DNA of 64,000 bases from JBBROS01 sp963792675 (GTDB lineage Bacteria; Pseudomonadota; Alphaproteobacteria; Acetobacterales; Acetobacteraceae). The stretch's first letter is position 1. Each line of letters begins with the position of its first letter. Below are positions 44,363-53,343 of the stretch, piece by piece. The notes beneath the pieces are model-generated. The model searched no databases. It was not told where the DNA came from and saw nothing but the letters and a program-made list of their open reading frames with translations. A program made the translations under genes and the position numbers. Location: the NCBI GenBank assembly GCA_963792675.1, contig CAWBWT010000002.1:1302001-1366000 (forward strand). The letters are read 5' to 3'.

Positions 44363-45871
44363 TCAGGAAATGGTGCATGACAGCGCGCGGCGCCGCAGCA
44401 GGAACAGCCGCCCGTCGATCGGCCGCCGGCCCTCGAGCCGAAGCACGGCAGCGACCGTCTCGACGAGGACGAATGCACCGGCGGCGAGTGCCTCGATGTA
44501 GGCCGGGCTATGGGCGAAGCGACCGGACGGCAGCAGCGTGAACTCACCGGCCGCTTGGGTCTCGGTGCTGAGCGCGAACAGGCCGCCCGGTTTCAGGCTC
44601 GACGCGGCGGCGGCGAACAGGGGCGCGAGGTCGCCGAGATAGACCACCACGTCGGCGGCGAAGACCAGGTCGAACCGGGATGGCGCCGAGCGGAGGAACG
44701 CCACCGCATCGGCCTTCACCAACTCGGCATAGCGCCCGCGCTGGCCGGCCCGGTCCAGCATGTTGGCCGACAGGTCGACGCCGGTGAGGCGGCCGCCGAA
44801 GCCCTCGAGATGGTCGGCCGCGAGCCCGGTGCCGCAGCCGAGATCGAGCACCGCGTCGAACGTGGTGCGATGTGCGGCGACCAGCCGGGCGAGCTGTTCA
44901 GGCGTCCGGTAGCCGAGGGCGCCGGTCAGCTTGCCGTCGAAGGTCGGCGCGAACTCGTCGAAGTAGCGCTCGACATAATCGGGCGGCGCGCGGTCCAGCG
45001 TCTCGCCCGTCAAGGCGTGCAGCAAATGCCGCTGCACCGGGTCGTTTGGATCGGCGGCCAGCCGCAGCCGCCCGAGTTCGGCGGCGGCGGCACGATGCCC
45101 ATAGCCGCTCAGCAGCAGGAACGCGGTCCGTGCCACGGTGGCGATGTCGTCGGCCGCCTCGCCCGCCAGCTCCTTGTAGCCGTCCAGCGCCGCCTGCACG
45201 TCCCCATCGATCATGGCCTGCAAGGTCCGCGCGTAGGCGAAGGTGCTGCGTTCCGCGGCGTCGAGCGGCCCGAGCGCCGCAGCCGCGGCGAAGGCCGACG
45301 CGCAGGACGCGAACGCGCCGGCGCCGTAAAGGGCGTGGCCGAGACAACTGCGCACCAGGCGGTCGTCCGGGGCGTGGACGGCGGCCGCACGCAGGCATTC
45401 GGCCGCTTCCTCGAAGCGCTGCTGCTCGAGGCACAGCAGGCCGAGGCCGAGATGCGCCTCGGCCAGCGCCGTCTCGAGCTCGATGGCCCGGCGATAGGCC
45501 GCCTCGGCGCCGCGCTTGTCGCCGCATCGGCCCTCGGTCCCCGCCCGCAGCAGCCACGCATGCGGATTGGCCGGATCGAGCTCGATCGCGCGCAGCAGGC
45601 AGGCGCGGGCGCGGACCGGGTCGCCGCCGCCGTCGTAAACACCCGCAAGGTCGCGCCAAAGTGCGGGGTCGGCCGGCGTCAGCGTCAGCGCGCTGCCGAG
45701 CGCCGTGGCGGCGAGGTCGAACCGCCCTGCCTGCCAGTGCAGCATCCCGAGTTGGCGTAAGGCCGGGGCGGCGTCGGCGTCGCGCTCGAGCCGCGCCGCG
45801 AAGTCGGGCAACGCGGCACGCGAGCCCGCGACCAGCCGCGCGACGTCGGATTGGCTCGGAAGCTCGATCAT
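44363..45871 (-). CDS. TPR-repeat methyltransferase
   Basis: 502-aa cytosolic protein. Residues 25-290 are TPR repeats ('RQLGMLHWQAGRFDLAATAL', 'IELDPANPHAWLLRAGTEG', 'LGLLCLEQQRFEEAAECLRA'). 'YVERYFDEFAPTFDGKLTGA' links to a class I SAM methyltransferase: motif I 'DAVLDLGCGTGLAADHLEGF', acid loop 'LTGVDLSANML', motif IV 'FDLVFAADVVVYLGDLAPLF' and 'SLKPGGLFALSTE'. This TPR-methyltransferase fusion occurs in proteobacteria; targets are unknown. ATG 45871 chosen as first Met before the TPR region; the frame is open upstream without similarity. Confidence 0.88.
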   Translation of the reverse strand: MIELPSQSDVARLVAGSRAALPDFAARLERDADAAPALRQLGMLHWQAGRFDLAATALGSALTLTPADPALWRDLAGVYDGGGDPVRARACLLRAIELDPANPHAWLLRAGTEGRCGDKRGAEAAYRRAIELETALAEAHLGLGLLCLEQQRFEEAAECLRAAAVHAPDDRLVRSCLGHALYGAGAFASCASAFAAAAALGPLDAAERSTFAYARTLQAMIDGDVQAALDGYKELAGEAADDIATVARTAFLLLSGYGHRAAAAELGRLRLAADPNDPVQRHLLHALTGETLDRAPPDYVERYFDEFAPTFDGKLTGALGYRTPEQLARLVAAHRTTFDAVLDLGCGTGLAADHLEGFGGRLTGVDLSANMLDRAGQRGRYAELVKADAVAFLRSAPSRFDLVFAADVVVYLGDLAPLFAAAASSLKPGGLFALSTETQAAGEFTLLPSGRFAHSPAYIEALAAGAFVLVETVAAVLRLEGRRPIDGRLFLLRRRALSCTIS

Positions 45872-46114
45872 CGCCGGCCGCCGCTCGTCACCATCGACCC
45901 TTGCCTCCTCCCGCGCGCGACGATCGGGGCCGGCGCACCAGGTAAGCTTACACTGAACGGTCACGCGTGCCCGCTTTATGCACCGGTCCAGGGCCGGCAC
46001 GATCGAGCCAAGCCGGCGCCGTGGGGCTTGCGTCCATCCCGTGTTCCCTTGCTACCTTCCGGCGACAAACAGCGGCCGGCGTCGATCGGCGCGCATCCGG
46101 AGGAGACCACGACC

Positions 46115-47248
46115 GTGTCGACATCGCGCGCCTACCTGCTGACCGCCGTGCTTTGGACGCTCGCCGCGCCGCCGCTATGGGCGCAGCAGCCGGCGCCTGC
46201 GGCACCTCCCGCGGCCGGCGGGTCCGCGTTCGACCGCTTCGCGGCCCAGCAAGGGGCCGCCAACGCGAAGCCGGGCGAGCGTCACCGCCCGGCGGAAACG
46301 ATTCCCGTGCCGACCGAAGGCGTCAGCCCGCAAGCGCAGGCGCTGATCGCCGCGCCGTTCCCGGCGCACATGAACGCCGACCCGAAGAACGCGGCCGAGT
46401 GGAAGGACCTGGTGTCGCGCCGGGCGTCGGCGGCCGTGGCGGCGTTGCCGGGGCTGGAGGAAAAGCTGGGCGTGTCCGTCCAGTCCGCGGTGATCGGCGG
46501 CGTGAAGGCGTTCATCGTGACGCCCAAGACCATGCCGGACGCGAACCGCAACCGCCTGCTGGTTCATGTCCACGGCGGCGGCTACGTGTTCTCCCCGGGC
46601 GAGGCGGCGCTGCCGGAGGCGCTGATGATCGCCGGGTTCGGCGGCTTCAAGGTGATCTCGGTCGATTACCGCATGCCGCCCGACTTTCCTTATCCGGCCG
46701 CCATGGACGATGCGATGGCGGTTTGGAAGGCCGCGGTGACGATGGCCGACCCCAAGAACATGGCGATCCTCGGCACCTCCACGGGCGGCGGCATGACGCT
46801 GGCGATGGTGTTGCGGGCCAAGCAGGAGGGCCTGCCGTTGCCCGCCGCCATCGCCCCGGGAACGCCCTGGTCCGACCTGACCGACACCGGCGACACCTAC
46901 AAGAGCAACGAGTGGGTCGACAACATCCTGGTGACCTGGGACGGGTGGCTCGGACGGGCCGCCAAGCTGTATGCGGCCGGGCACGACCTGAAGGATCCGC
47001 AACTCTCGCCGATCTACGGCGACTTCCACGGCTTCCCGCCGACCATCCTGACCTCCGGAACCCGGGACCTGTTCCTGTCCAACACGGTCCGCACCCACCG
47101 CAAGCTGCGGCGCGAAGGGGTGGAGGCGGAGCTGAACGTCTACGAAGGCCAGTCGCACGCGCAGTACATGGGCGACGTGGACGCGCCGGAGACACGCGAA
47201 GCGTTCACTGACATCGCGCACTTCTTCGACGCCCATCTCGGGCATTAA
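46115..47248 (+). CDS. Exported alpha/beta hydrolase, hormone-sensitive-lipase type
   Basis: 377-aa esterase/lipase of the HSL family. Signal peptide 'AYLLTAVLWTLAAPPLWAQ'. Oxyanion motif 'LLVHVHGGGYVFSPGEAALP', 'VISVDYRMPPDFPYPAAMDD', nucleophile Ser in 'MAILGTSTGGGMTLA', Asp in 'GTRDLFLSNT' and His in 'YEGQSHAQYMGD'. GTG 46115 has CCGGAGGAGA upstream. It precedes an ABC sugar-import operon by 48 bp on the same strand and may be co-transcribed. Confidence 0.88.
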   Translation: MSTSRAYLLTAVLWTLAAPPLWAQQPAPAAPPAAGGSAFDRFAAQQGAANAKPGERHRPAETIPVPTEGVSPQAQALIAAPFPAHMNADPKNAAEWKDLVSRRASAAVAALPGLEEKLGVSVQSAVIGGVKAFIVTPKTMPDANRNRLLVHVHGGGYVFSPGEAALPEALMIAGFGGFKVISVDYRMPPDFPYPAAMDDAMAVWKAAVTMADPKNMAILGTSTGGGMTLAMVLRAKQEGLPLPAAIAPGTPWSDLTDTGDTYKSNEWVDNILVTWDGWLGRAAKLYAAGHDLKDPQLSPIYGDFHGFPPTILTSGTRDLFLSNTVRTHRKLRREGVEAELNVYEGQSHAQYMGDVDAPETREAFTDIAHFFDAHLGH

Positions 47249-47296
47249 GCCGTTGTGTCGCGAGCGGCCGCGCCAAGCACCACGAGGAGAACGCCC

Positions 47297-48319
47297 ATGA
47301 GAACCAAAGCAAGCACGGCGGCCCTGGCCGTCTGCGCCGCGTCGGTGCTCGCCACCGCGGCGCAGGCCGAGACGAGCAGCAAGAAGATCGCCTTCAGCAA
47401 CAACTATGCCGGCAACTCGTGGCGCCAGGCGATGCTGAAGAGCTTCGACATCGTCGCCAAGAAGGCGGTGGCCGACAAGGTCGTCGCCGCCGCCGACGTG
47501 TTCACCACCGCCGACAAGGACGTGCCGACCCAGGCGGCGCAGATCCAGAACCTGATCCTGCAGGGCTACGACGCGATCGTCATCAACGCCGGCTCGCCCG
47601 ACGCGCTGAACGGCGCCGTCCGGCAGGCGTGCGACGCCGGCATCGTCGTCGTCTCGTTCGATGGCATCGTGTCCGAGCCCTGCGCCTACCGGGTCGTCGT
47701 CGACTTCAAGGCGATGGGCGTGCAGGAAGTCGCCGAAATGGCCAAGTTCCAGCCCAAGGGCGGCAACCTGCTCGAGATCCGCGGCCTCGCCGGGACCTCG
47801 ATCGACGACGCCGTGCATGCCGGCATCCTGGAAGGCGTGAAGCAGCACCCGGAGTTCAAGATCGTCGGCTCGGTCACCGGCGACTGGGACCAGACGACGG
47901 CGCAGAAGGCGGTCGCGACCGTGCTGCCGTCCTTGCCGCCGGTTGTCGGCGTGGTGGACCAGGGCGGCGACGGCTATGGCGCCGCCCAGGCCTTCGCCGC
48001 CGCCGGCAAGGCGCGCCCGACCATCATCATGGGCAACCGCCAGGACGAGCTCGCCTGGTGGAAGGAGCAGAAGGACAAGGACGGCTACACGACCTGGTCC
48101 GCCTCGATCGCGCCCGGCGTGTCGACCCTCGCCTTCTGGGTCGCGCAGCAGGTGCTCGACGGCAACAAGGGCGTGCCGCACGACCTGATGGTGCCCTACC
48201 TCGCCTTCACCCAAGCCGATTTCGAGCGGGAGCTGCCGAACATCCCCAAGGGCGGCGTCGCCAGCCACGAATACACCCAGGCGGACGCGATCGCCGCGGC
48301 CAAGGCGAGCGCCAAGTAG
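47297..48319 (+). CDS. Sugar ABC transporter substrate-binding protein (ribose/RbsB type)
   Basis: Periplasmic-binding protein of the Peripla_BP_4 type, 340 aa. Signal peptide 'ALAVCAASVLATAAQA', then 'KKIAFSNNYAGNSWRQAMLK', 'QAAQIQNLILQGYDAIVINA', 'RQACDAGIVVVSFDGIV', 'GVVDQGGDGYGAAQAFAAAG'. These are typical of carbohydrate binders; the sugar is unknown. ATG 47297 has GAGGAGA upstream. First gene of a four-gene importer. Confidence 0.93.
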   Translation: MRTKASTAALAVCAASVLATAAQAETSSKKIAFSNNYAGNSWRQAMLKSFDIVAKKAVADKVVAAADVFTTADKDVPTQAAQIQNLILQGYDAIVINAGSPDALNGAVRQACDAGIVVVSFDGIVSEPCAYRVVVDFKAMGVQEVAEMAKFQPKGGNLLEIRGLAGTSIDDAVHAGILEGVKQHPEFKIVGSVTGDWDQTTAQKAVATVLPSLPPVVGVVDQGGDGYGAAQAFAAAGKARPTIIMGNRQDELAWWKEQKDKDGYTTWSASIAPGVSTLAFWVAQQVLDGNKGVPHDLMVPYLAFTQADFERELPNIPKGGVASHEYTQADAIAAAKASAK

Positions 48320-48339
48320 GCGACGAGCGGCCGGCCGTC

Positions 48340-49782
48340 ATGGCCTCGATCGCCCTCGACGGCGTCGAGAAATCGTTCGGCGCCGTCCGAGCCCTGCGCG
48401 GCGTCGACCTCGAGCTGGCGCAGGGCGAATGCCTCGGCGTCGTCGGCCATAACGGCGCCGGCAAGTCCACGCTGATGCACATCTTGGCCGGCGGCCTGGC
48501 TCCCGATGGCGGACGGCTGCTCGTCGACGGCCGGCCCGAGCCGGCGCTGTCGCCGGCGCGGGCCAAGGCGCTCGGCATCCGCTGCGTGTTCCAGGAGCTG
48601 TCGCTCTGCCCCAACCTGACGGTCGCCGAAAACGCCCGCGTGTTCCATCCGGCGATACGCGGCTTCGGCTGGCGCCGCCGCGCTGGGCGGCTGATCGGCG
48701 ACAAGCTCGACGAGATCTTTCCCGGTCACGGCATCGCCCCGTCCAGCCCGGTCGCCGAACTCTCGATCGGGCGGCGGCAGATGGTGGAGATCGCCCGCGC
48801 CTTCACGGTCGTCGCCGAGCCCGCCCGCCTCGTGATCCTGGACGAGCCGACCTCCTCGCTCGACGCCGTCACCGCGGGCGCGCTGCTGTCCTACGTCCGA
48901 CGCGCGGTGGCGGGCGGGATCAGCTGCGCGCTGATCTCGCACATCCTGGGCGAGGTGCTGCAGGCCTGCGACCGCATCGCCGTGATGCGCGACGGACGGG
49001 TGGTGCGCGCTGCGGCCGCGTCCGGCTACGACCGCGCGACCCTGGTGGCGCTGATGGGCGGGGTCGAGGGCGAGGTGCCGCGCGCGGTCGCGGCCCGGCG
49101 CCGCCGCGACACGCCGGTGCGAGTGCGGCTGCGGGCCGGGCCGGCGCGCGACGCGGCCGAGTTGATCGCCCGCGAAGGCGAGGTGGTCGGCCTCGCCGGG
49201 CTCGCCGGCCATGGCCAGACCGCACTGCTGCTGGCGGCCTTCGACGCCGCCGGGCGCCGCCGCGGCGGCGTGTCGGGCAAGGTGGCGCTGGTCGCCGGCG
49301 ACCGGCAAGCGGACGGCGTGTTCCCGCAATGGTCGATCGCGCGCAACATCGGCGTCCGCTCGCTCGGCGGGCTGCAACGGGGACCGCTGATCTCGCCCCG
49401 CCGCGAGCGGGCGTTGGCCGAGCGGTGGCGCGCCCGGATCGGCATTCGCACCGCCGACGTCGACGCCGGCATCCTGACGCTGTCGGGCGGCAACCAGCAG
49501 AAGGCGCTGTTCGCCCGCGCGCTGGCTTCGGACGCCGCCATCGTGCTGATGGACGACCCGATGCGCGGGGTGGATTACGCGACCAAGCTCGAGGTCTACG
49601 CGCTGATCGCCGACGAGGCCGGGCGCGGCCGCACCTTCCTTTGGTACACGACCGAGACCGAGGAACTGGCCCATTGCGACCACGCCTACATCTTCCGCGA
49701 CGGCGCTGTCGTGGCCCATCTGGACGGCGCCGAGCTGACCGAGGAGCGGTTGATCCAGTCCTCGTTCGCGTCCGATCGCTGA
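48340..49782 (+). CDS. Sugar ABC transporter ATP-binding protein (RbsA type)
   Basis: Double-ATPase subunit of 480 aa. First domain: Walker A 'VGHNGAGKSTLMHILAG', Q-loop 'CVFQELSLCPNLTVAENARV', signature 'LSIGRRQMVEIARAF', Walker B 'RLVILDEPTSSLD'. Second domain has a degenerate Walker A 'GLAGHGQTALLLAA', normal in the RbsA group, signature 'LSGGNQQKALFARAL' and Walker B 'AIVLMDDPMRGVD'. It is 20 bp downstream of the binding protein and one base before the first permease. Confidence 0.93.
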   Translation: MASIALDGVEKSFGAVRALRGVDLELAQGECLGVVGHNGAGKSTLMHILAGGLAPDGGRLLVDGRPEPALSPARAKALGIRCVFQELSLCPNLTVAENARVFHPAIRGFGWRRRAGRLIGDKLDEIFPGHGIAPSSPVAELSIGRRQMVEIARAFTVVAEPARLVILDEPTSSLDAVTAGALLSYVRRAVAGGISCALISHILGEVLQACDRIAVMRDGRVVRAAAASGYDRATLVALMGGVEGEVPRAVAARRRRDTPVRVRLRAGPARDAAELIAREGEVVGLAGLAGHGQTALLLAAFDAAGRRRGGVSGKVALVAGDRQADGVFPQWSIARNIGVRSLGGLQRGPLISPRRERALAERWRARIGIRTADVDAGILTLSGGNQQKALFARALASDAAIVLMDDPMRGVDYATKLEVYALIADEAGRGRTFLWYTTETEELAHCDHAYIFRDGAVVAHLDGAELTEERLIQSSFASDR

Positions 49783-49783
49783 C

Positions 49784-50740
49784 ATGAGCCTGGTTCTGCG
49801 CCTGGCCGGGCACCCGCAGCGGATCCTGCGCACCCTGCTGCCGGCGCTTTCGCTCGCCCTCGTGGTCGCCGCGATCGCCTATTTGAACCCGCGCGCGATC
49901 AGCTATTTCGGCTTCACGCTGATGCTCAACCTGGCCGTGCCGATCGCGCTGGCGACGCTCGCGCAGATGTTCGTCATCGCCGGCAACGACCTCGATCTGT
50001 CGATCGGGCCGTTCGTGGGCTTCGTTTGCTGCATCGCCGCCACCCTGCTGCGCGAGCAGCCGGCGCTCGGCGCATTGGCGCTGCTCGGCGGGGTCGCGGT
50101 CTACGCGGCGCTGGGCGCGATCATCCAGCTGCGCAACCTGCCGTCCATCGTCGTCACCCTGGGCATGAGCTTCGTTTGGCAGGGGGCGGCGATCCTCGTG
50201 CTGCCCAAGCCCGGCGGCCGGGCGCCGGATTGGCTGCAGGCGATGATGCGATTGAAGCCGCCCTGGGTGCCGTTCCCGGTGCTGGCCGCTGTTGTCATCG
50301 CCGTGCTTGGCTATGTCGGCCTGATGCGGACGTCGTATGGCGCCATCCTGCGCGGCGCCGGCGGCAACCCGGTGGCGCTGCATCGCGCCGGATGGTCGCT
50401 GCTGCGGGTCAAGATGGCGCTGTTCGGGCTGTGCGGCGCGCTCGGCGTGCTGGCCGGGCTCGCGCTGGTCGGCATCACCACGTCGGGCGACGCCAATATC
50501 GGCAACGGCTACACGCTGCTGTCCATTGCCGGGGTGATCCTGGGCGGCGGCGAGTTCACCGGTGGCCGGGTGTCCCCCGTCGGCGCCGTGCTGGGCGCGC
50601 TGACGCTGGCGATGGCCGCCTCGCCGCTGCTGACCTTCATGCGCATCCCGCCCGACTGGCAGGTCGCGGCCAACGGCGCGATCCTGATCAGCGTGCTGGC
50701 GGCGCGGGTGCTGATCAGCCGCCGGCCGGAGCCGCGATGA
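49784..50740 (+). CDS. Sugar ABC transporter permease (RbsC type), first
   Basis: Integral membrane permease of 318 aa with the RbsC-type signature 'QMFVIAGNDLDLSIGPFVGF', 'LPSIVVTLGMSFVWQGAAIL', 'SYGAILRGAGGNPVALHRAG' and 'LLSIAGVILGGGEFTGGRVS'. Pairs with the second permease to form a heterodimeric channel. Start one base after the ATPase stop and end overlapping the next start (ATGA). Confidence 0.92.
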   Translation: MSLVLRLAGHPQRILRTLLPALSLALVVAAIAYLNPRAISYFGFTLMLNLAVPIALATLAQMFVIAGNDLDLSIGPFVGFVCCIAATLLREQPALGALALLGGVAVYAALGAIIQLRNLPSIVVTLGMSFVWQGAAILVLPKPGGRAPDWLQAMMRLKPPWVPFPVLAAVVIAVLGYVGLMRTSYGAILRGAGGNPVALHRAGWSLLRVKMALFGLCGALGVLAGLALVGITTSGDANIGNGYTLLSIAGVILGGGEFTGGRVSPVGAVLGALTLAMAASPLLTFMRIPPDWQVAANGAILISVLAARVLISRRPEPR

Positions 50741-51675
50741 CCCGGCTGCTGCGCGGCCGCCCCTGGGTTTGGTCGTTCCTCGGCGCCGGCCTCGTCTGGC
50801 TCGCCGCCATCGCCTACACCGGCGGGCTGGGCGGTGGTGGCATGCTGACGGCGGCGTTGTCGCTGGCCGTGTTCACGGTCGTCGTCGGCGTCGGCCAGAT
50901 GTTCGTCATCACCCTGGGGCCGGGCAACGTGGACCTGTCGCTGCCGGCCAATATCGGGCTCGCGAGCGCCATCGCCATGACCGTGATGGACGGCAGCGAC
51001 GCACGCATCGCACTCGGGCTGCTGGCCGCGGTCGGCGCCGGGCTGGCGGTCGGCGTTGTCAATTACGGGCTGATCCGCGCGCTGCGGATCCCGCCGATCA
51101 TCGCCACGCTGTCGGCCAGCTTCGTCATCCAGTCGATCGACATCAGCTACGGCCGCGGCCTGCAGATCAAGCCGCCGGACGGGTTCGCCGCCTTCACCAA
51201 CCTGCAGCTCGGGGGCGTGCCGGTGCTGGCGCTGGGCGCGGTCGTGTTTGCGGCGGCGGCGGCCACCGTGCTGCATCGGACCGTGTTCGGCCGCTCGGTG
51301 CTGGCAATCGGCCAGAACATCCGCGCCGCCCGCTTGGCCGGCATCCGCGTCGAGCCGGTGCGGTGCGCCACCTATGCGCTGTGCGGCGCGCTGGGCGGCC
51401 TCGACGGCGCGCTGCTCGGCGGCTACTTCCGCGGCGCCAACGTCGATATCGGCAACGAGTACCTGCTCGCCTCGATCGCCGTCGTGGTGATCGGCGGCAC
51501 CTCGGTCGCCGGCGGCCGGGCCAATGTCGCCGGCGTGTGGGGCGGCGCGCTGTTCCTCGTGCTGCTGCTGACGATGCTCAACACCTTCGGCGTCAGCGCC
51601 GGGGTGCGCCTGCTGCTGACCGGCGTCATCATCGTGGCCGTCGTGACCGTCGCCGGCGGACCCGACCCGGCCTGA
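50737..51675 (+). CDS. Sugar ABC transporter permease (RbsC type), second
   Basis: 312-aa partner permease: 'GQMFVITLGPGNVDLSLPAN', 'IPPIIATLSASFVIQSIDIS', 'GRSVLAIGQNIRAARLAGIR', 'YLLASIAVVVIGGTSVAGGR'. The ATG overlaps the stop of the first permease. Together the four genes (47297-51675) encode a complete importer except that no kinase or dehydrogenase for the sugar lies next to it. Confidence 0.92.
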   Translation: MTRLLRGRPWVWSFLGAGLVWLAAIAYTGGLGGGGMLTAALSLAVFTVVVGVGQMFVITLGPGNVDLSLPANIGLASAIAMTVMDGSDARIALGLLAAVGAGLAVGVVNYGLIRALRIPPIIATLSASFVIQSIDISYGRGLQIKPPDGFAAFTNLQLGGVPVLALGAVVFAAAAATVLHRTVFGRSVLAIGQNIRAARLAGIRVEPVRCATYALCGALGGLDGALLGGYFRGANVDIGNEYLLASIAVVVIGGTSVAGGRANVAGVWGGALFLVLLLTMLNTFGVSAGVRLLLTGVIIVAVVTVAGGPDPA

Positions 51676-51785
51676 GCGGGCAGCCGGGACAACGAAAAGT
51701 TGTGCAGCGTGTTCAACGCGAAGTCTGGATAACGTACCCGCAGTACGGCAGTTCGCCTGCCGAGCAAACACAAGGGGAAGGCGTC

Positions 51786-53114
51786 GTGGCAGAACTCGAG
51801 ACCCGAACGATCGGGAAAGTCATGTGGCGGCTGATGCCGTTCCTGTTCGTCTGCTACTTCGTCGCCTACCTGGACCGGGTGAACGTTGGCTTTGCGAAGC
51901 TGCAGATGAACTCGGCGCTTGGCATGACCGAGTCTGCGTATGGCTTGGGCGCCGGGCTGTTCTTTATCGCCTACTTCCTGCTCGAGGTGCCGTCCAACCT
52001 GGCGCTCGCCCGGTTCGGGGCACGGCTCTGGATCGCCCGGATCATGCTCAGCTGGGGCCTGATCTCCGGGCTGTTCGCCTTTATCCGGCCGATCTCGGCG
52101 GCAACCGGCGTGTCGCCGGAATGGGTGTTCTTCATCCTCCGCTTCCTGCTCGGCATCGCCGAAGCGGGCTTCTTCCCCGGCATCATCTTCTTCCTGACGC
52201 TGTGGTTCCCCTCGATCTACCGGGCCCGGGTGGTGTCGCTGTTCATGCTGGCGATCCCGTTCTCGTCCATCTTCGGCGCCCCGCTCTCGGGGGCCCTGCT
52301 CAACCTGACCGGCGCCTCGCTCGACGGCTGGCAATGGCTGTTCATCATCGAGGCGGTGCCGTCGATCGTCATGGCGGTCGCGGTCATCGTGTACCTGACC
52401 GACCGGCCCGAGCAGGCGACCTGGCTGCAGCCGGACGAGAAGGAATGGCTGACCACCCGCATCAACGGCGAGACCAGCAAGAAGCAGGCGGTCGAGCACC
52501 TGAGCATCGGCAAGGCCATGACCGATCCGCGGGTCATGCTGTGCGCGTTCATGTATTTCTGCCTGAATGCGGCGAGCTACGGCGTCGCGTTCTTCCTGCC
52601 GACCATCGTCAAGGGCTTCGGCGCAAGCAACTTCCAGACCGGCCTGCTCGCGGCGCTGCCGTTCGTATTCGGCGCGGTGGGCATGGTGCTGCTCGGGCGC
52701 AGCTCGGACCGCACCCTGAAGCGGCGGGAGCACGTGTTCGCGGCCATGGTGCTGGCCTGCGTGGGCCTGGTAGGCGCCGGCCTCTCGACATCGCCGGCCA
52801 TGGTGCTGGGCTTGCTGTGCCTGAGCCAGATCGGGGTGTCCGCCATGCCGCCCTTGTTCTGGCCGCTGCCCGGTGCCTTCCTGACCGGCGCGTCGGCGGC
52901 CGCGGGCATCGCCACGATCAACTCGATCGGCAACCTATCCGGCTTCTTCGGTCCCTACGTCATGGGCTACCTGAAGGACGCCACCGGAACCTTCACGACC
53001 GGGCTCATCCTGCTGGGCGTGACCGCCCTGGCTGGAGGCGTTGCCGTGCTGCTGCTGCGGGTCGATCCGCAGCTGGAGCAGGCCGACCCCGGCGAAGCGG
53101 TGGCGGCGCACTGA
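51786..53114 (+). CDS. MFS transporter, anion:cation symporter (ACS) family
   Basis: 442-aa permease with 12 predicted helices, similar to phthalate, tartrate and glucarate transporters. 'MPFLFVCYFVAYLDRVNVGF' followed by 'AKLQMNSALGMTESAYGLGA' is the ACS-family hallmark; also 'GIAEAGFFPGIIFFLTLWFP' and 'PLFWPLPGAFLTGASAAAGI'. GTG 51786 has AAGGGGAAGG upstream. A 110-bp gap follows the sugar importer, so it may have its own promoter. Two hairpins lie downstream. Confidence 0.9.
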   Translation: MAELETRTIGKVMWRLMPFLFVCYFVAYLDRVNVGFAKLQMNSALGMTESAYGLGAGLFFIAYFLLEVPSNLALARFGARLWIARIMLSWGLISGLFAFIRPISAATGVSPEWVFFILRFLLGIAEAGFFPGIIFFLTLWFPSIYRARVVSLFMLAIPFSSIFGAPLSGALLNLTGASLDGWQWLFIIEAVPSIVMAVAVIVYLTDRPEQATWLQPDEKEWLTTRINGETSKKQAVEHLSIGKAMTDPRVMLCAFMYFCLNAASYGVAFFLPTIVKGFGASNFQTGLLAALPFVFGAVGMVLLGRSSDRTLKRREHVFAAMVLACVGLVGAGLSTSPAMVLGLLCLSQIGVSAMPPLFWPLPGAFLTGASAAAGIATINSIGNLSGFFGPYVMGYLKDATGTFTTGLILLGVTALAGGVAVLLLRVDPQLEQADPGEAVAAH

Positions 53115-53195
53115 TCAGGCGCGGCGCGGTGTTCGCCGGGCCGGTGGCCGGATCCGGTTCACCGCGCCCAAACGGCCCGTCAGCAGCTTCTAGAT

Positions 53196-53225
53196 TACGT
53201 CCCGAGCCAATCGGCTCGGGACGTA
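53196..53225 (+). terminator. Stem-loop after MFS gene
   Basis: Perfect 13-bp stem TACGTCCCGAGCC / GGCTCGGGACGTA with a 4-base loop, 82 bp after the MFS stop. No long T-run follows, so it may terminate weakly or protect the mRNA 3' end. Confidence 0.6.
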
Positions 53226-53259
53226 GTGCTCGATAACCAAGTGAATACAGCAACCTAGT

Positions 53260-53286
53260 CCGCCCGAACCCACTCGGTTCGGGCGG
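53260..53286 (-). terminator. Stem-loop after HlyD-FUSC operon
   Basis: Perfect 11-bp stem CCGCCCGAACC / GGTTCGGGCGG with a 5-base loop, 58 bp past the stop of the minus-strand HlyD gene and 34 bp from the other hairpin. On the plus strand it is followed by GTGTTTCTC. The pair sits at a convergent junction and can stop transcription from both sides. Confidence 0.6.
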
Positions 53287-53343
53287 GTGTTTCTCGAGGT
53301 GCGGCCGGCGCCCGAGTAGGCTTGCGCCGGAGTAGGCGGGCGT

